A stretch of 64,000 bases of DNA, from positions 5,466-69,465 of the forward strand of contig JBAOIH010000002.1 of assembly GCA_037045645.1 (NCBI GenBank). Reading direction: 5' to 3'. Source of the DNA: Nocardioides sp. GTDB taxonomy: Bacteria > Actinomycetota > Actinomycetes > Propionibacteriales > Nocardioidaceae. Below, one piece after another: positions 26,360 to 34,328 of this stretch. Every line of letters starts with the position of its first letter. Position 1 is the stretch's first letter. A model generated the notes under the pieces. The model made no database searches, was not told the DNA's origin, and saw only the letters and a program-made list of their open reading frames with translations. Both the position numbers and the translations under genes were made by a program.

Positions 26360-26650
26360 CTACAGGTGGGCGCCGATGCCCAGCAGCCAGTTCGCCCACG
26401 TCAACGCCGCACCCGTCAGCGTCGCCCCGCCGAGGGCAACGAACATGCCGGTCTTCGCCTTCTGCGCCGTGTGCCAACTCCCAGAGTGGGACGCGAGCGC
26501 CCAGGTTGCTGAGCAGATGACGAGCATGAGAACGGCGATGATCACGCTGTAGGTCAGCAGCGCGCCGACGATGGAGCGGAGTTCGCCGGCCCCTCCGACG
26601 GCGCCGAAGTCGGGGCCGATTCGTAGGGCGCTGGATGAGCGTTGTGTCAT
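26360..26650 (-). CDS. DUF6112-like two-helix membrane protein (second copy)
   Basis: A 96-residue protein from ATG 26650 (MTQRSSSALRIGPDFGAVGG). Two helices (YSVIIAVLMLVICSATWALA and MFVALGGATLTGAALTWAN) align with the downstream paralogue, including a Trp-containing end of helix 1 and GGAxLxGA/GAAVVCGA in helix 2. Probably a second pilin-like or channel subunit of the mating apparatus. Confidence 0.7.
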   Translation of the reverse strand: MTQRSSSALRIGPDFGAVGGAGELRSIVGALLTYSVIIAVLMLVICSATWALASHSGSWHTAQKAKTGMFVALGGATLTGAALTWANWLLGIGAHL

Positions 26651-26713
26651 GCCCTTAGGTGCGCACGACAATCAATCGGCGGCGGATTCGGCGTCAGCGT
26701 CGGCAAGGTTGCT

Positions 26714-27061
26714 TCAGCGGCGCTTTCCAGTGCCTGGCGGACCAGTGAGTCCGGGGAACGGTGTTTCGCGCTCCGCGTGGCCGGGGCCCCGCTTCTTGCC
26801 GACGCATTGCTTGCAGGAACTGGAACTGGGGAGTCTGCGCGCCTGCCCGATGAGGAGGGGGCCAGACAAGCGTGCCGTGCGCGGGGCACCGTCCTTCGTT
26901 GGGGCGGGGTCAAGTTCTCGTTCGGCACAACCGCGATCGATATGGAATCGGTGCGCCACCATCACCTTTCGCACGGTTTGCGTCTCGGTGATTACCACCC
27001 ATCCCGTCAGCGGTTCGTAGGCCACAGGCTGATCGTGCCACCCGCAGTCGGCGAAGTTCAC
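26714..27061 (-). CDS. Hypothetical protein, 115 aa
   Basis: GTG 27061 overlaps the NlpC/P60 stop (GTGA). The first half is ordered (NFADCGWHDQPVAYEPLTGW, VVITETQTVRKVMVAHRF); the second half is basic with a CKQC pair. Its third-codon GC is higher than that of an alternative 93-aa frame over 26647-26928, so this frame is preferred. Function unknown; likely a small component of the mating operon. Confidence 0.45.
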   Translation of the reverse strand: MNFADCGWHDQPVAYEPLTGWVVITETQTVRKVMVAHRFHIDRGCAERELDPAPTKDGAPRTARLSGPLLIGQARRLPSSSSCKQCVGKKRGPGHAERETPFPGLTGPPGTGKRR

Positions 27062-28166
27062 CCCAGGCGACGGACCGTCATGACCTGCCCGCCGAACTCC
27101 CCGATCGTCCCGTAGCGCACGACGTCGCCAGTGTGCGGTGCCTGGAGGATCCGGTCCCCTCCGACGTAGATCGCGACGTGATGCGGCCCGCCGGCTCCGG
27201 GGTAGCTGAAGAAGATCAGGTCGCCGGGCTGCTTGTCGGCCCAGGAGACGCCGCGGCCGAGCGTGGATCTGGGCGCCGCTGTAATGGGGGAGTCGGAGCC
27301 TGCCGCCTGAGGCTTGGTAGGCGGCGTACAGAACGAGACCGGAGCAGTCGAAGCCGCCTCCGGTGGGGCCGTTGAAGTCGCCACCGCCCCAGACGTACGG
27401 CGTGCCGAGCTTGGTGGCCGCCGCCCGGATGAAGGCGCCGGCGAAGCCGGCTGGGAGGTTGGCGGGCAGGTTCTCGTCGCCGCCGCACAGGCCTGAGCCA
27501 AGGCTGACGCCGGTGAGGGCGGAGAGGATCTTGGCGGCGACGGGTTGGTTGACGGCGTACCGGTCGGGATAGGCGGACACCTGGACCGCTTGCGCTGCTG
27601 CGCCGAGGTCCATGGTCTGCCAGTCCTTGAGGTCGAGCAGCCCTCGAGGGGAGCCGTGGTTGGGTCCGTTGGGGCCGCCGTAGAAGGCGCGGGACGACCA
27701 AACGGGGTCCATCAGGTTCTCGACGGTGCCCCACCCCGCGGCGGGACGCTGCTGGAACAGCCCGATTGAGTCGTGGTCACCGCCGTTGCCGTCGTTGGGG
27801 ATGTTCGCCGATGCCGGGTAGGCGCTGGTGTTGGACAGGACTCGGAGTGTGGATTCGGTGATCGCCGTCATCAGGGCGATGAGCTGGCCCCGGGCAGGGA
27901 TATTCTGGCTCTTCCCGACGGCGACGATCGCGGCCGCCCGCTGAAGTTGTTGCTTGCTCAGGGTGACGGTCTCGCCGTGGGCGTTCTGCGTGGTGAGGCT
28001 CGTCCGGGATCGGACCTGAGACGTCGCCGCTGGGTGTGGCCGCATTCTCCCAGAGGCAGCCAGCCGTGCCCGCGGCAGACGGGCCGATCAACGTCGCGAC
28101 TCCGAGCAGAGCCGCTCCGGGCAGGAGTAGAACCGTTGCCGCGGCGCCGGCCACGAGCGTCTTCAT
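27058..28166 (-). CDS. NlpC/P60 peptidoglycan hydrolase of the mating channel (two frameshifts)
   Basis: Secreted cell-wall hydrolase that would open peptidoglycan for the conjugation channel. Start ATG 28166 overlaps the upstream stop (ATGA). Signal peptide or anchor at about residues 3-35 (TLVAGAAATVLLLPGAALLG). A lytic-transglycosylase-like region follows (IALMTAITESTLRV, DSIGLFQQRPAAGWG), then the NlpC/P60 domain (GTPYVWGG, FDCSGLVLYAAYQ with catalytic Cys, PGDLIFFSYPGAGGPHHVAIYVG with catalytic His). Extra bases near 28018 and 27262 break the frame. Dropping both gives 368 residues ending VRRLG. Confidence 0.85.
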
Positions 28167-28849
28167 CGCCATGGCCCGGTCACCGCAGCGGGTTGTTCGA
28201 GCTGCGACAGCCGGAGCAGGTGGCAGCGGTCGAACGCCGGAGGGCAGGCGACGAAGACGGTGAACGAGACCGGGGACGACTTGCTGGACGCCTCGCCGTT
28301 CCAGATCCCTTGGCGGGTTCGGGTGGCGGTGATCGTGACAGCTGACGTACCCGGCCGCAGTTCGCCGTGGGCCTGGGCCACGACGCTCACCCAACTTTCC
28401 GGGACCTTGGCTGAGTCGATGACGAGCGTCTGGACGACGTTCATGGTGGCGAGGTCGAGCCATTGGTTGACGGTCGGCATGTACGTCGCGATGTCGTCGA
28501 TGAGACCGGGCGTTTCCTCGCCGGAGGGGTCGGCCTCGGCGAGGACGGGGGCTTGATAGTCGGCCGGCAAATAGCCCGAGGTGGTGTCCCACTCAAAGAT
28601 CGCGGACGCGATGGATCGCGCAAAGGCGACCGGGTCGGTGGTTGGCGGGATGGGCACCTGGCTGGGATCGATCGCAACATCGTCGGCAGACGTGGGTTGC
28701 TCGACTCGGATGGCTGGGTTGCCGGCCTGGTTGTCGCTGGGCTTGGTGGCGGGGCCGGTGATCAGTCCGTAGATGCCGATCGCAAGGGTCAGGACCGCGA
28801 GGGCGCCGCCGAGGACGAGGGCGATCTGGCGGCGGGTGAGTTCTGGCAT
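28163..28849 (-). CDS. Membrane-anchored conjugation protein (VirB8/TcpC-like plan)
   Basis: A 228-residue protein: one N-terminal helix at about 8-30 (IALVLGGALAVLTLAIGIYG), a proline-rich linker and an extracytoplasmic alpha/beta domain (ATYMPTVNQWLDLATMNVVQ, then GIWNGEASSKSSPVSFTVFV). Single-anchor proteins with an outside NTF2-like domain are the VirB8/TcpC scaffold type, and position just before the cell-wall hydrolase fits; similarity is architectural rather than by motif. Start ATG 28849 follows GGAG. Confidence 0.6.
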   Translation of the reverse strand: MPELTRRQIALVLGGALAVLTLAIGIYGLITGPATKPSDNQAGNPAIRVEQPTSADDVAIDPSQVPIPPTTDPVAFARSIASAIFEWDTTSGYLPADYQAPVLAEADPSGEETPGLIDDIATYMPTVNQWLDLATMNVVQTLVIDSAKVPESWVSVVAQAHGELRPGTSAVTITATRTRQGIWNGEASSKSSPVSFTVFVACPPAFDRCHLLRLSQLEQPAAVTGPWR

Positions 28850-28896
28850 CGGGGCTCCTGCGTCTGGCGGGCGTGGATGCCACTGAGGTGTTCGGG

Positions 28897-29880
28897 CTAC
28901 GCCGACTCGGCCAGGTGCTGACGAGCCGCGCGGAGGCGCTCGGCGAACGCGATCGTCTCGGCGACGGCGCTCTCGAAGCCGTTCCATTCCTCGTCGCTGA
29001 GCTTGGCGGCGACCTCGTCGACGTCGTACCCCTCGGACCAGCCGACGAGCTCGCCCCAGGTCAGCACGAACGCTCGCACGGGCTTGCTCTGGCTGCGCGT
29101 GACCCGCTTGCGCCGCGCGGCCCGCTTCTTGCGGTCCTCGGCCCTCGCCCGTTCCAGCGCCTCTTCGGCGCGGCGGGCCAGGTCGGGATCGGGTTCGGGG
29201 TCCTGGAATCCGGGCGCGCTGGCGAGGCGGTCGGCGGCACGCACCCGCTTGTACGCCGGATCCACCGCCGCACCCTGCTCGATGTGTTCCAGAGCCTCAC
29301 GCGCTAGCGATCGGACCGTCGCAGGCCGGGTCTCGTCGTTCTTGACGTCCTCGAGCCAGCCGATCTTCTCCAGCCGGTGATAGGACTGCGTCCCGGTGAC
29401 GAACTGGGCCGCCTGGTTGCGGGTGTCGCCCTCTCCGCGCGGTGCCGGACAGTGTCCGGCACCGTTGCCCTCACCGGTCGACGAGGTCGCGCCGAACTGA
29501 GAGGCGCGCTGCCTACGCTCCGAGTCCTCCTCCATCAGGAGCTTGACCTCGCGGAACATCGCGGCGGCCTCGAGCTGCGTCAGCGGCTTGCGTTCGGTAT
29601 TCTCCGCCTGCTGCGCGAGCACATGCGACAGCTCGTCGCTGATGCGAGATCGGACCCATACCTTCAAGGTGTGCCAGCCGAGCCGGCGTACGGCCTCCAG
29701 TCGGCGGCGACCGCACACCAGCACCCCGTCGGGGGTGATGGTGATGGGCTGGAGCAGGCCGACTTCTTCGATCGAGCGCATCAGACTGTCGATGTCGCCG
29801 AGGTCCTTGCGATGCCGTACGCCGACGACGATGCCGTCGATGTTCCGTTCGAGTTCGATGTGGCCGGTGGCGTCGGACAT
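28897..29880 (-). CDS. ParB/RepB-like partition protein
   Basis: A 327-residue protein with an N-terminal ParB/Srx-type domain: NIDGIVVGVRHRKDLGDIDSL, SIEEVGLLQPITITPDGVLVCGRRRLEAVRRLGW, the classical ParB box with GRRR, then an HTH-like region (AENTERKPLTQLEAAAMFREV). The C-terminal third is highly charged and coiled (ARRAEEALERARAEDRKKRAARRK). It may secure the circular form of the element or act as a regulator. No ParA is visible next to it. Start ATG 29880, 2-bp gap from the upstream gene. Confidence 0.85.
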   Translation of the reverse strand: MSDATGHIELERNIDGIVVGVRHRKDLGDIDSLMRSIEEVGLLQPITITPDGVLVCGRRRLEAVRRLGWHTLKVWVRSRISDELSHVLAQQAENTERKPLTQLEAAAMFREVKLLMEEDSERRQRASQFGATSSTGEGNGAGHCPAPRGEGDTRNQAAQFVTGTQSYHRLEKIGWLEDVKNDETRPATVRSLAREALEHIEQGAAVDPAYKRVRAADRLASAPGFQDPEPDPDLARRAEEALERARAEDRKKRAARRKRVTRSQSKPVRAFVLTWGELVGWSEGYDVDEVAAKLSDEEWNGFESAVAETIAFAERLRAARQHLAESA

Positions 29881-29882
29881 GG

Positions 29883-30707
29883 CTACGCGACCTCGCTCCG
29901 GCGCACCGCGCGGGGTGCGGTCTGGCTGATCTCCAGGATCAGTTCGTCGTCGGCCAGAAGGTCGGTGACGTTGTCGCCGATCAGGAGTTGGAGCAGGATG
30001 CCGTGGCCGGCGTACGTGCTCTTCAACCCCGGGCTCTGGGCACCGAGGGTGAGTCGCAGGAGCGTGGCCCAGGCCGGGCGGTCGAGGTCGAGCAGGGCGC
30101 GGGCAGAGTGGTCGCGCCGCAGCATCGCGTGGGTGGTGGCACGGTTGCCGCACTCGATGAGCCGGGCGGCGATGTAGTCCAGGGCGCATGTCGCGGTGTT
30201 CAGCGGCCATCCCAGGGCAACGAACAGCGCGATCGCCTGGTCGATCGCTTCGAACGCGCCGGTGGGAAGGTCGGGTGAGCGGGTGGGGGCCGCGGGCGCA
30301 CTGAGGTCGGCTCGCAGGGCCGGGTGGAAGTCCAACAGGTTGGCCTCGGAGTCACTGAACCGGCGTGCGTCGTGGTGGCACGAGACCTGGGTACGACGCG
30401 CCTGGGCCGGGGAGCAGAGCAGCCCGTTCGCGCGCTCTTCGGCGATCATGGTGACCTGCACGGCTCGCGTCACGACCGCCCACGGGTCGTGGGCGCGGCG
30501 TACGGCATCGGTGCGCATCGCCTCGAACGCTGCGGCCGCGGAGTCCTCGGGCTGGCAGTGGTGCTTCTGTGCGAGCGACCGGTACTTCTGGATCGTGAAG
30601 ACCATCAGTTCGGCGGCCTCCGGGTCGGTGGACCAGGCGCCGTGCCCGGCGTCGGCGAGCCGTTCGAGCAGGTGCCTCAGACCCTCGCTGGTCTCAAAGG
30701 TGGTCAT
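29883..30707 (-). CDS. Hypothetical protein, 274 aa
   Basis: Soluble helical protein of unknown family (TSEGLRHLLERLADAGHGAW, AMRTDAVRRAHDPWAVVTRA, LGWPLNTATCALDYIAARL). It overlaps the upstream 116-aa gene's stop (ATGA) and precedes parB, within the prim-pol operon, so it probably serves replication or maintenance of the element. No nucleic-acid-binding motif is evident. Confidence 0.6.
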   Translation of the reverse strand: MTTFETSEGLRHLLERLADAGHGAWSTDPEAAELMVFTIQKYRSLAQKHHCQPEDSAAAAFEAMRTDAVRRAHDPWAVVTRAVQVTMIAEERANGLLCSPAQARRTQVSCHHDARRFSDSEANLLDFHPALRADLSAPAAPTRSPDLPTGAFEAIDQAIALFVALGWPLNTATCALDYIAARLIECGNRATTHAMLRRDHSARALLDLDRPAWATLLRLTLGAQSPGLKSTYAGHGILLQLLIGDNVTDLLADDELILEISQTAPRAVRRSEVA

Positions 30708-31054
30708 AGCTGGATTCCTTCCTGAGTGGCGGACGCGGCCGGTCCGCGGTGGGTGAGATGGGGTGCCGCCCGACGTGCAGAGCGGGTGATCGTGGTGGGA
30801 GCCCGCTGGGCGCGACGCGCCAGCTCGGCCTGCAGGTCGATGCCGCGTCCGATCACGGCACCGGCGTAGGAGTGCAGTTCGGACGGACGGACCCATGCGA
30901 TGCGCTTGCCCGAGGGAGTGGTCAGTCCGGTGGGTGCCAGGGACGGGTCTGCGTGGTGGGCGAGGGCGCTGGTCTCGTCGGCCGTGGGTGCCTCCGGTTC
31001 AGGAGCTGGGGAGGACTGGTGGACGTGGCGGCGGTACTCGGCGTGGGTGTTCAT
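30704..31054 (-). CDS. Hypothetical protein, 116 aa
   Basis: Small basic protein: disordered N-terminal 45 residues (Pro/Ala/Glu/His rich), then IAWVRPSELHSYAGAVIGRG and a basic tail. Overlaps both neighbours by four bases (prim-pol upstream, 274-aa gene downstream). Function unknown; operon position suggests a replication accessory role. Confidence 0.55.
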   Translation of the reverse strand: MNTHAEYRRHVHQSSPAPEPEAPTADETSALAHHADPSLAPTGLTTPSGKRIAWVRPSELHSYAGAVIGRGIDLQAELARRAQRAPTTITRSARRAAPHLTHRGPAASATQEGIQL

Positions 31055-31959
31055 CGCTCGAGCACCTCAGCCGGTCGTGTAGGGCCCGGGCGGCTCGCCG
31101 TAGGGGCGACCGACAGTCGCGTGGCGATGCGGTACGCCGACTGGATCGTGGTGTCGACCTCGCGGTCGTCGAGCCCAGCGGTCCGGGCGGCGTCGCCGAG
31201 GACTGCGGCGGTCTGCTGGACGTCGCGCCCCTGCTCGGCCATCCGGCAGGCTGCCCAGAAGAGGCCGGCGTTGCGGCCTCCCTCGGGGCGGCTGGCGACC
31301 CAGGCAGCGAGCTTGTCCGGACGGGCTCCGATGGTGGGGACGTCGGTACGGGGCGGAAGCCGGCGCGGTGGTTCGAGGAACTGGCGGAGTTTCACGCTGT
31401 CGATCAAGTGCGGTCTCCTGGCCGCGGTGGCGATGACGGCGTACGCCGTGGGCTCACCCGCGATGGTGATCCGGGACGGGGGAGCGATGACATATCCACC
31501 GTCCCCACGGAAGTCGACGCTCGCGCGCGGGGCCTGCCAGGACCGCTGCTCGACCTCCGAGCTCGGGTAGTAGGCGTGAACGCCGCCCGAGGGAGTGCGC
31601 ACGAGCCATCCCCACCCGTCGGCGAGACCTTCAGCGCGGGCACGCTCGAACGCGCGGAAGCCTGACGTCTCGGCATGGACGTCGACGTCGACGACCACCA
31701 CGCCTGTCACGGCCCCGGTGGGCAGTCCGATGTTCGCCTCGGGGGTCCGCTGCCACCAGTGGTGAACCATTCGAGCTGAGGACGTGGCGTCGTGGAACCC
31801 GTTGGGGGTCAGGGGCTGCTTGCCGCCCGGGACGCACGGGAAGACGGGGATGCCGAGGTTCGCGTACCGCAGAGCCGCGGCGGCGAGCGTCGGCTCAGTC
31901 GCGCCCCGCTGCATCGTGGCGTTGGACCAGTGGGGGATCGGGTTGTTGGCGTTGTACAT
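31051..31959 (-). CDS. Bifunctional primase/polymerase (prim-pol) domain protein
   Basis: A 302-residue protein with a prim-pol domain: AALRYANLGIPVFPCVPGGKQP, WWQRTPEANIGLPTGAVTG, catalytic VVVDVDVHAE (DxD metal site), GGVHAYY, VDFRGDGGYVIAPPS. Such proteins prime replication of plasmids and integrative elements (compare RepSA-type AICEs). A C-terminal helical region (LFWAACRMAEQGRDVQQTA) is the usual follow-on. It lacks a fused helicase, so a host helicase may be used. First gene of the leftward replication/conjugation operon; a repeat array lies just upstream. Confidence 0.88.
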   Translation of the reverse strand: MYNANNPIPHWSNATMQRGATEPTLAAAALRYANLGIPVFPCVPGGKQPLTPNGFHDATSSARMVHHWWQRTPEANIGLPTGAVTGVVVVDVDVHAETSGFRAFERARAEGLADGWGWLVRTPSGGVHAYYPSSEVEQRSWQAPRASVDFRGDGGYVIAPPSRITIAGEPTAYAVIATAARRPHLIDSVKLRQFLEPPRRLPPRTDVPTIGARPDKLAAWVASRPEGGRNAGLFWAACRMAEQGRDVQQTAAVLGDAARTAGLDDREVDTTIQSAYRIATRLSVAPTASRPGPTRPAEVLER

Positions 31960-32006
31960 GCCCCTGACGCTCGACGGTCAGGTACGCCCGAAAAGTGGCC
32001 GCGAGA

Positions 32007-32058
32007 GGGGGAACCTGAGGGGGGAACCTGCGTTTGTGCAGGTCAGGAGGTTCCCCCC
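32007..32058. repeat. Three GGGGAACCT sites between prim-pol and toxin genes
   Basis: Two direct copies, GGGGGAACCTG at 32007-32017 and a longer one at 32019-32030, and one inverted copy AGGTTCCCCCC at 32048-32058 (CAGG precedes it). The inner pair forms an 11-bp perfect inverted repeat with a 17-bp spacer. Either an operator for the divergent genes or iteron-like sites of the prim-pol replication origin. Confidence 0.6.
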
Positions 32059-32118
32059 AAACCCTCGCAAGATCGCAGAATTGCAGCGATTGTCGGTGCC
32101 GTAGGCAACACTCAGCGA

Positions 32119-33724
32119 GTGACTGAGCACGAACCGCGGCGAGAACCGGCTGACTCCGGAAGCGAGACCCCGCCCAGCGGCGATGACGCGCCTCGGTCCC
32201 GCTCGCGCCTCCGCCCGGCCCTGTTCCTTGTACTCCTGCTGGTCCTGACTGTCGTCCTCACCTACACGTTCACGGACCTTTCCGAGAGATTCGGCAGGCA
32301 GGACGCCCCGACGGCACATTCGACGGGGCCAGTCGACTCCGACGGAGACGGTCTGACCGACGAGGTCGAGCAGGCGGGCTGGCGGACCGAGTCTGGGGAG
32401 GTCTTTGTCACGGACGCAACGTTGGCCGATACGGACGGCGACGGACTGACAGATGGCGATGAGGCTGGTGACCTCGCCACCATCGAGCCTGCCGAGAGTG
32501 CGTCTGGCGCGCCCGCAGAGGCCCCGGGCTCAGAAGAGGATCCTGTCGCTTCCCCTACGGGGGATCCAACGACGCCCAACGAAGCGACCTACCGCGGCTA
32601 TTCGGACCCTCTCGCGGTGGACTCTGATGAAGACGAACTGAACGACGCCGAGGAAGCTGACCTCAGCCTGAGCCCGCTCAACGCCGATACGGATGAGGAC
32701 GGTCTGTCCGACGCGCAAGAGGTCAACGTGGTGGGCACGGCTGCCGATGTCGCGGACACCGACGGTGATGGCTTCGACGATGGATACGAGGTCGACAACC
32801 GCGAGGAGAACGGGCTCGATCCGCTGTGGGTCGACGTCAAGGTCAGCAAAGTGTCTTACGCGACCGACTTCGCGATCGGGTCGGTCATGGGCGACGCTTG
32901 GCGCAAGGACTCCATGGCATGGCTCGCCGGGAACCTGGCCTCTAGCGGCTCCAGCTCGGTTCCCGTGATCGGCTGGTTCGTCGGACCGCTGGTCGACGCT
33001 CGTGATGCCATTGCATCCGCAATTCGCGGCGACTGGGTCGAGCTCCGGATTCAGCGCAGTTGGCGCGATCCCCTACGCAGGAGACGCAATCCAGATCCCG
33101 GCGAAGGCCCTGAAGTTCGTTGAACGCAACCCGGAGTCAGCGGCTCTTGTAGTGGCCACCATCGCGGCAATCAGCAAAGTCCCCGACAAGGTCAAGATCG
33201 AGGCCGCCCGCGGAATCTGGAAGGGCTGGGACGACCTCCGTGACGCGGGTGCAAGCGAGAAGGCGTTGCTACAGCTTTCCAAGGGCCGCACCAACCTTGA
33301 TGACCTAGCCGGCAGCCTGCAGCGGTCAACGCATGTCGGCGGAGCCCCCGCCAAATTCTTTGATGACGGCCCGGCCGGGGAGAGGTTCCTCGAGGACCTT
33401 TACGGCGTCAACGTCAGCGGCGCCGACAAGCAAGTTTCGGCCGCGACTACGGGATGCGCCGACGTGTGCAACCCGATCCGACGTCGGTTCGATGTCCTGG
33501 CCGACGGTGTGGCGCATGAATCCAAAGTCGGGTATGTCCGGCTCACCAGCTCGATCGAGAAGCAGATCCGGAGCGACGCCTGGTTGACCAGCATGGGCGA
33601 GATCGAGGGAGCCCACTGGCACTTCTTCGCCAGTGCAGGATCCAACTCGGTCGGCGCAGACAAGAAGGTCCTCGACCTCTTGGACGAGCTCGGTATCCCG
33701 TACACCGTCCATCTTCCTGTGTAG
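32119..33724 (+). CDS. Membrane-anchored TSP3-repeat protein with nuclease-like toxin C-terminus (frameshift near 33041)
   Basis: Restored length 534 residues from GTG 32119. One transmembrane helix at about 33-53 (ALFLVLLLVLTVVLTYTF), then five calcium-binding thrombospondin type 3-like repeats (DSDGDGLTDEVEQAG, DTDGDGLTDGDEAGD, DSDEDELNDAEEADL, DTDEDGLSDAQEVNV, DTDGDGFDDGYEVDN). A hydrophobic linker follows (IGWFVGPLVDARDAIASAI), then a C-terminal domain with RRRFDVLADGVAHESKVGYV. The Asp and ESK are like a PD-(D/E)XK nuclease core, as in Tox-REase polymorphic toxins. An extra base near 33041 shifts the frame. The small gene 12 bp downstream fits an immunity gene. Function inferred from architecture. 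Confidence 0.72.
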
Positions 33725-33736
33725 GAGACTCCGTTG

Positions 33737-34315
33737 ATGTCCACGTACACCGACTTCGTTGCCATGACAGAGGTGGAGGCAGCGGACTACCTTCTCGGGT
33801 TTCTCGACGAGATGGACTCGTGTCTCGACCGATTCAGATCCGCCATTCAGGTCGATCTGACGTTCTCGCCAGAGTCTTTGACGTCTGTGTGGAACGCGGT
33901 GTTGCCGAGCATTGGCTGGCGACCTGGCTGGAATTCGCCCACGGACGGGCGGCGCGGAACCCTGATTCCGGAAGCCGCGATCGAGTCAGCCGACCTACTG
34001 CCGTCGTGGTTTCACCATCCATCGGGTGTGGGCTACGCCCGGTTCTCGATTCAGACGCTCTGGCTCATCGACGGACTTGGACGCTATCTGGGAGAGATCC
34101 TTGTCCGTAGCGGCCTAGGGCAATGGAAAGCCGGTGCCTCGACACTCGAGGGGTACAACTTCCAGAACCAGCCCGTGGTCGTTGGTGCCACGACAGACCC
34201 GGTGAGCCCGATTCAGTCCTGTGCCGTCGTGGTTTCCAGGGCCCTTGGAAGGAGCGCCGGACGTGGACCGGGGAGCCCAGGAGACCTGTACAAGGCGTGG
34301 GGCATCGGCCGCTAA
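33737..34315 (+). CDS. Probable immunity protein for the adjacent toxin
   Basis: A 192-residue soluble protein from ATG 33737 (TAGGAGA site), 12 bp after the toxin stop. No signal peptide. Aromatic-rich middle (SWFHHPSGVGYARFSIQTLW, LIDGLGRYLGEILV). I do not recognise the family. Immunity role is inferred only from being the sole same-strand partner of a toxin-like gene; both are surrounded by leftward genes, so they form a two-gene cassette. Codon use has slightly lower GC than the Tad genes next door. Confidence 0.5.
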   Translation: MSTYTDFVAMTEVEAADYLLGFLDEMDSCLDRFRSAIQVDLTFSPESLTSVWNAVLPSIGWRPGWNSPTDGRRGTLIPEAAIESADLLPSWFHHPSGVGYARFSIQTLWLIDGLGRYLGEILVRSGLGQWKAGASTLEGYNFQNQPVVVGATTDPVSPIQSCAVVVSRALGRSAGRGPGSPGDLYKAWGIGR

Positions 34316-34328
34316 CTGCGCCCGCCAA

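Noticed and set aside
26647..26928. 93-residue minus-strand frame whose stop overlaps the DUF6112 gene start
   Set aside because: Poorer third-position GC than the 115-aa frame covering most of it and no ribosome site, although the ATGA overlap is tempting; left undecided in favour of the other frame.
31960..32118. Transfer origin between prim-pol and toxin genes
   Set aside because: The repeats lie far from the relaxase gene and look like operator or iteron sites; no nick-like sequence could be recognised.
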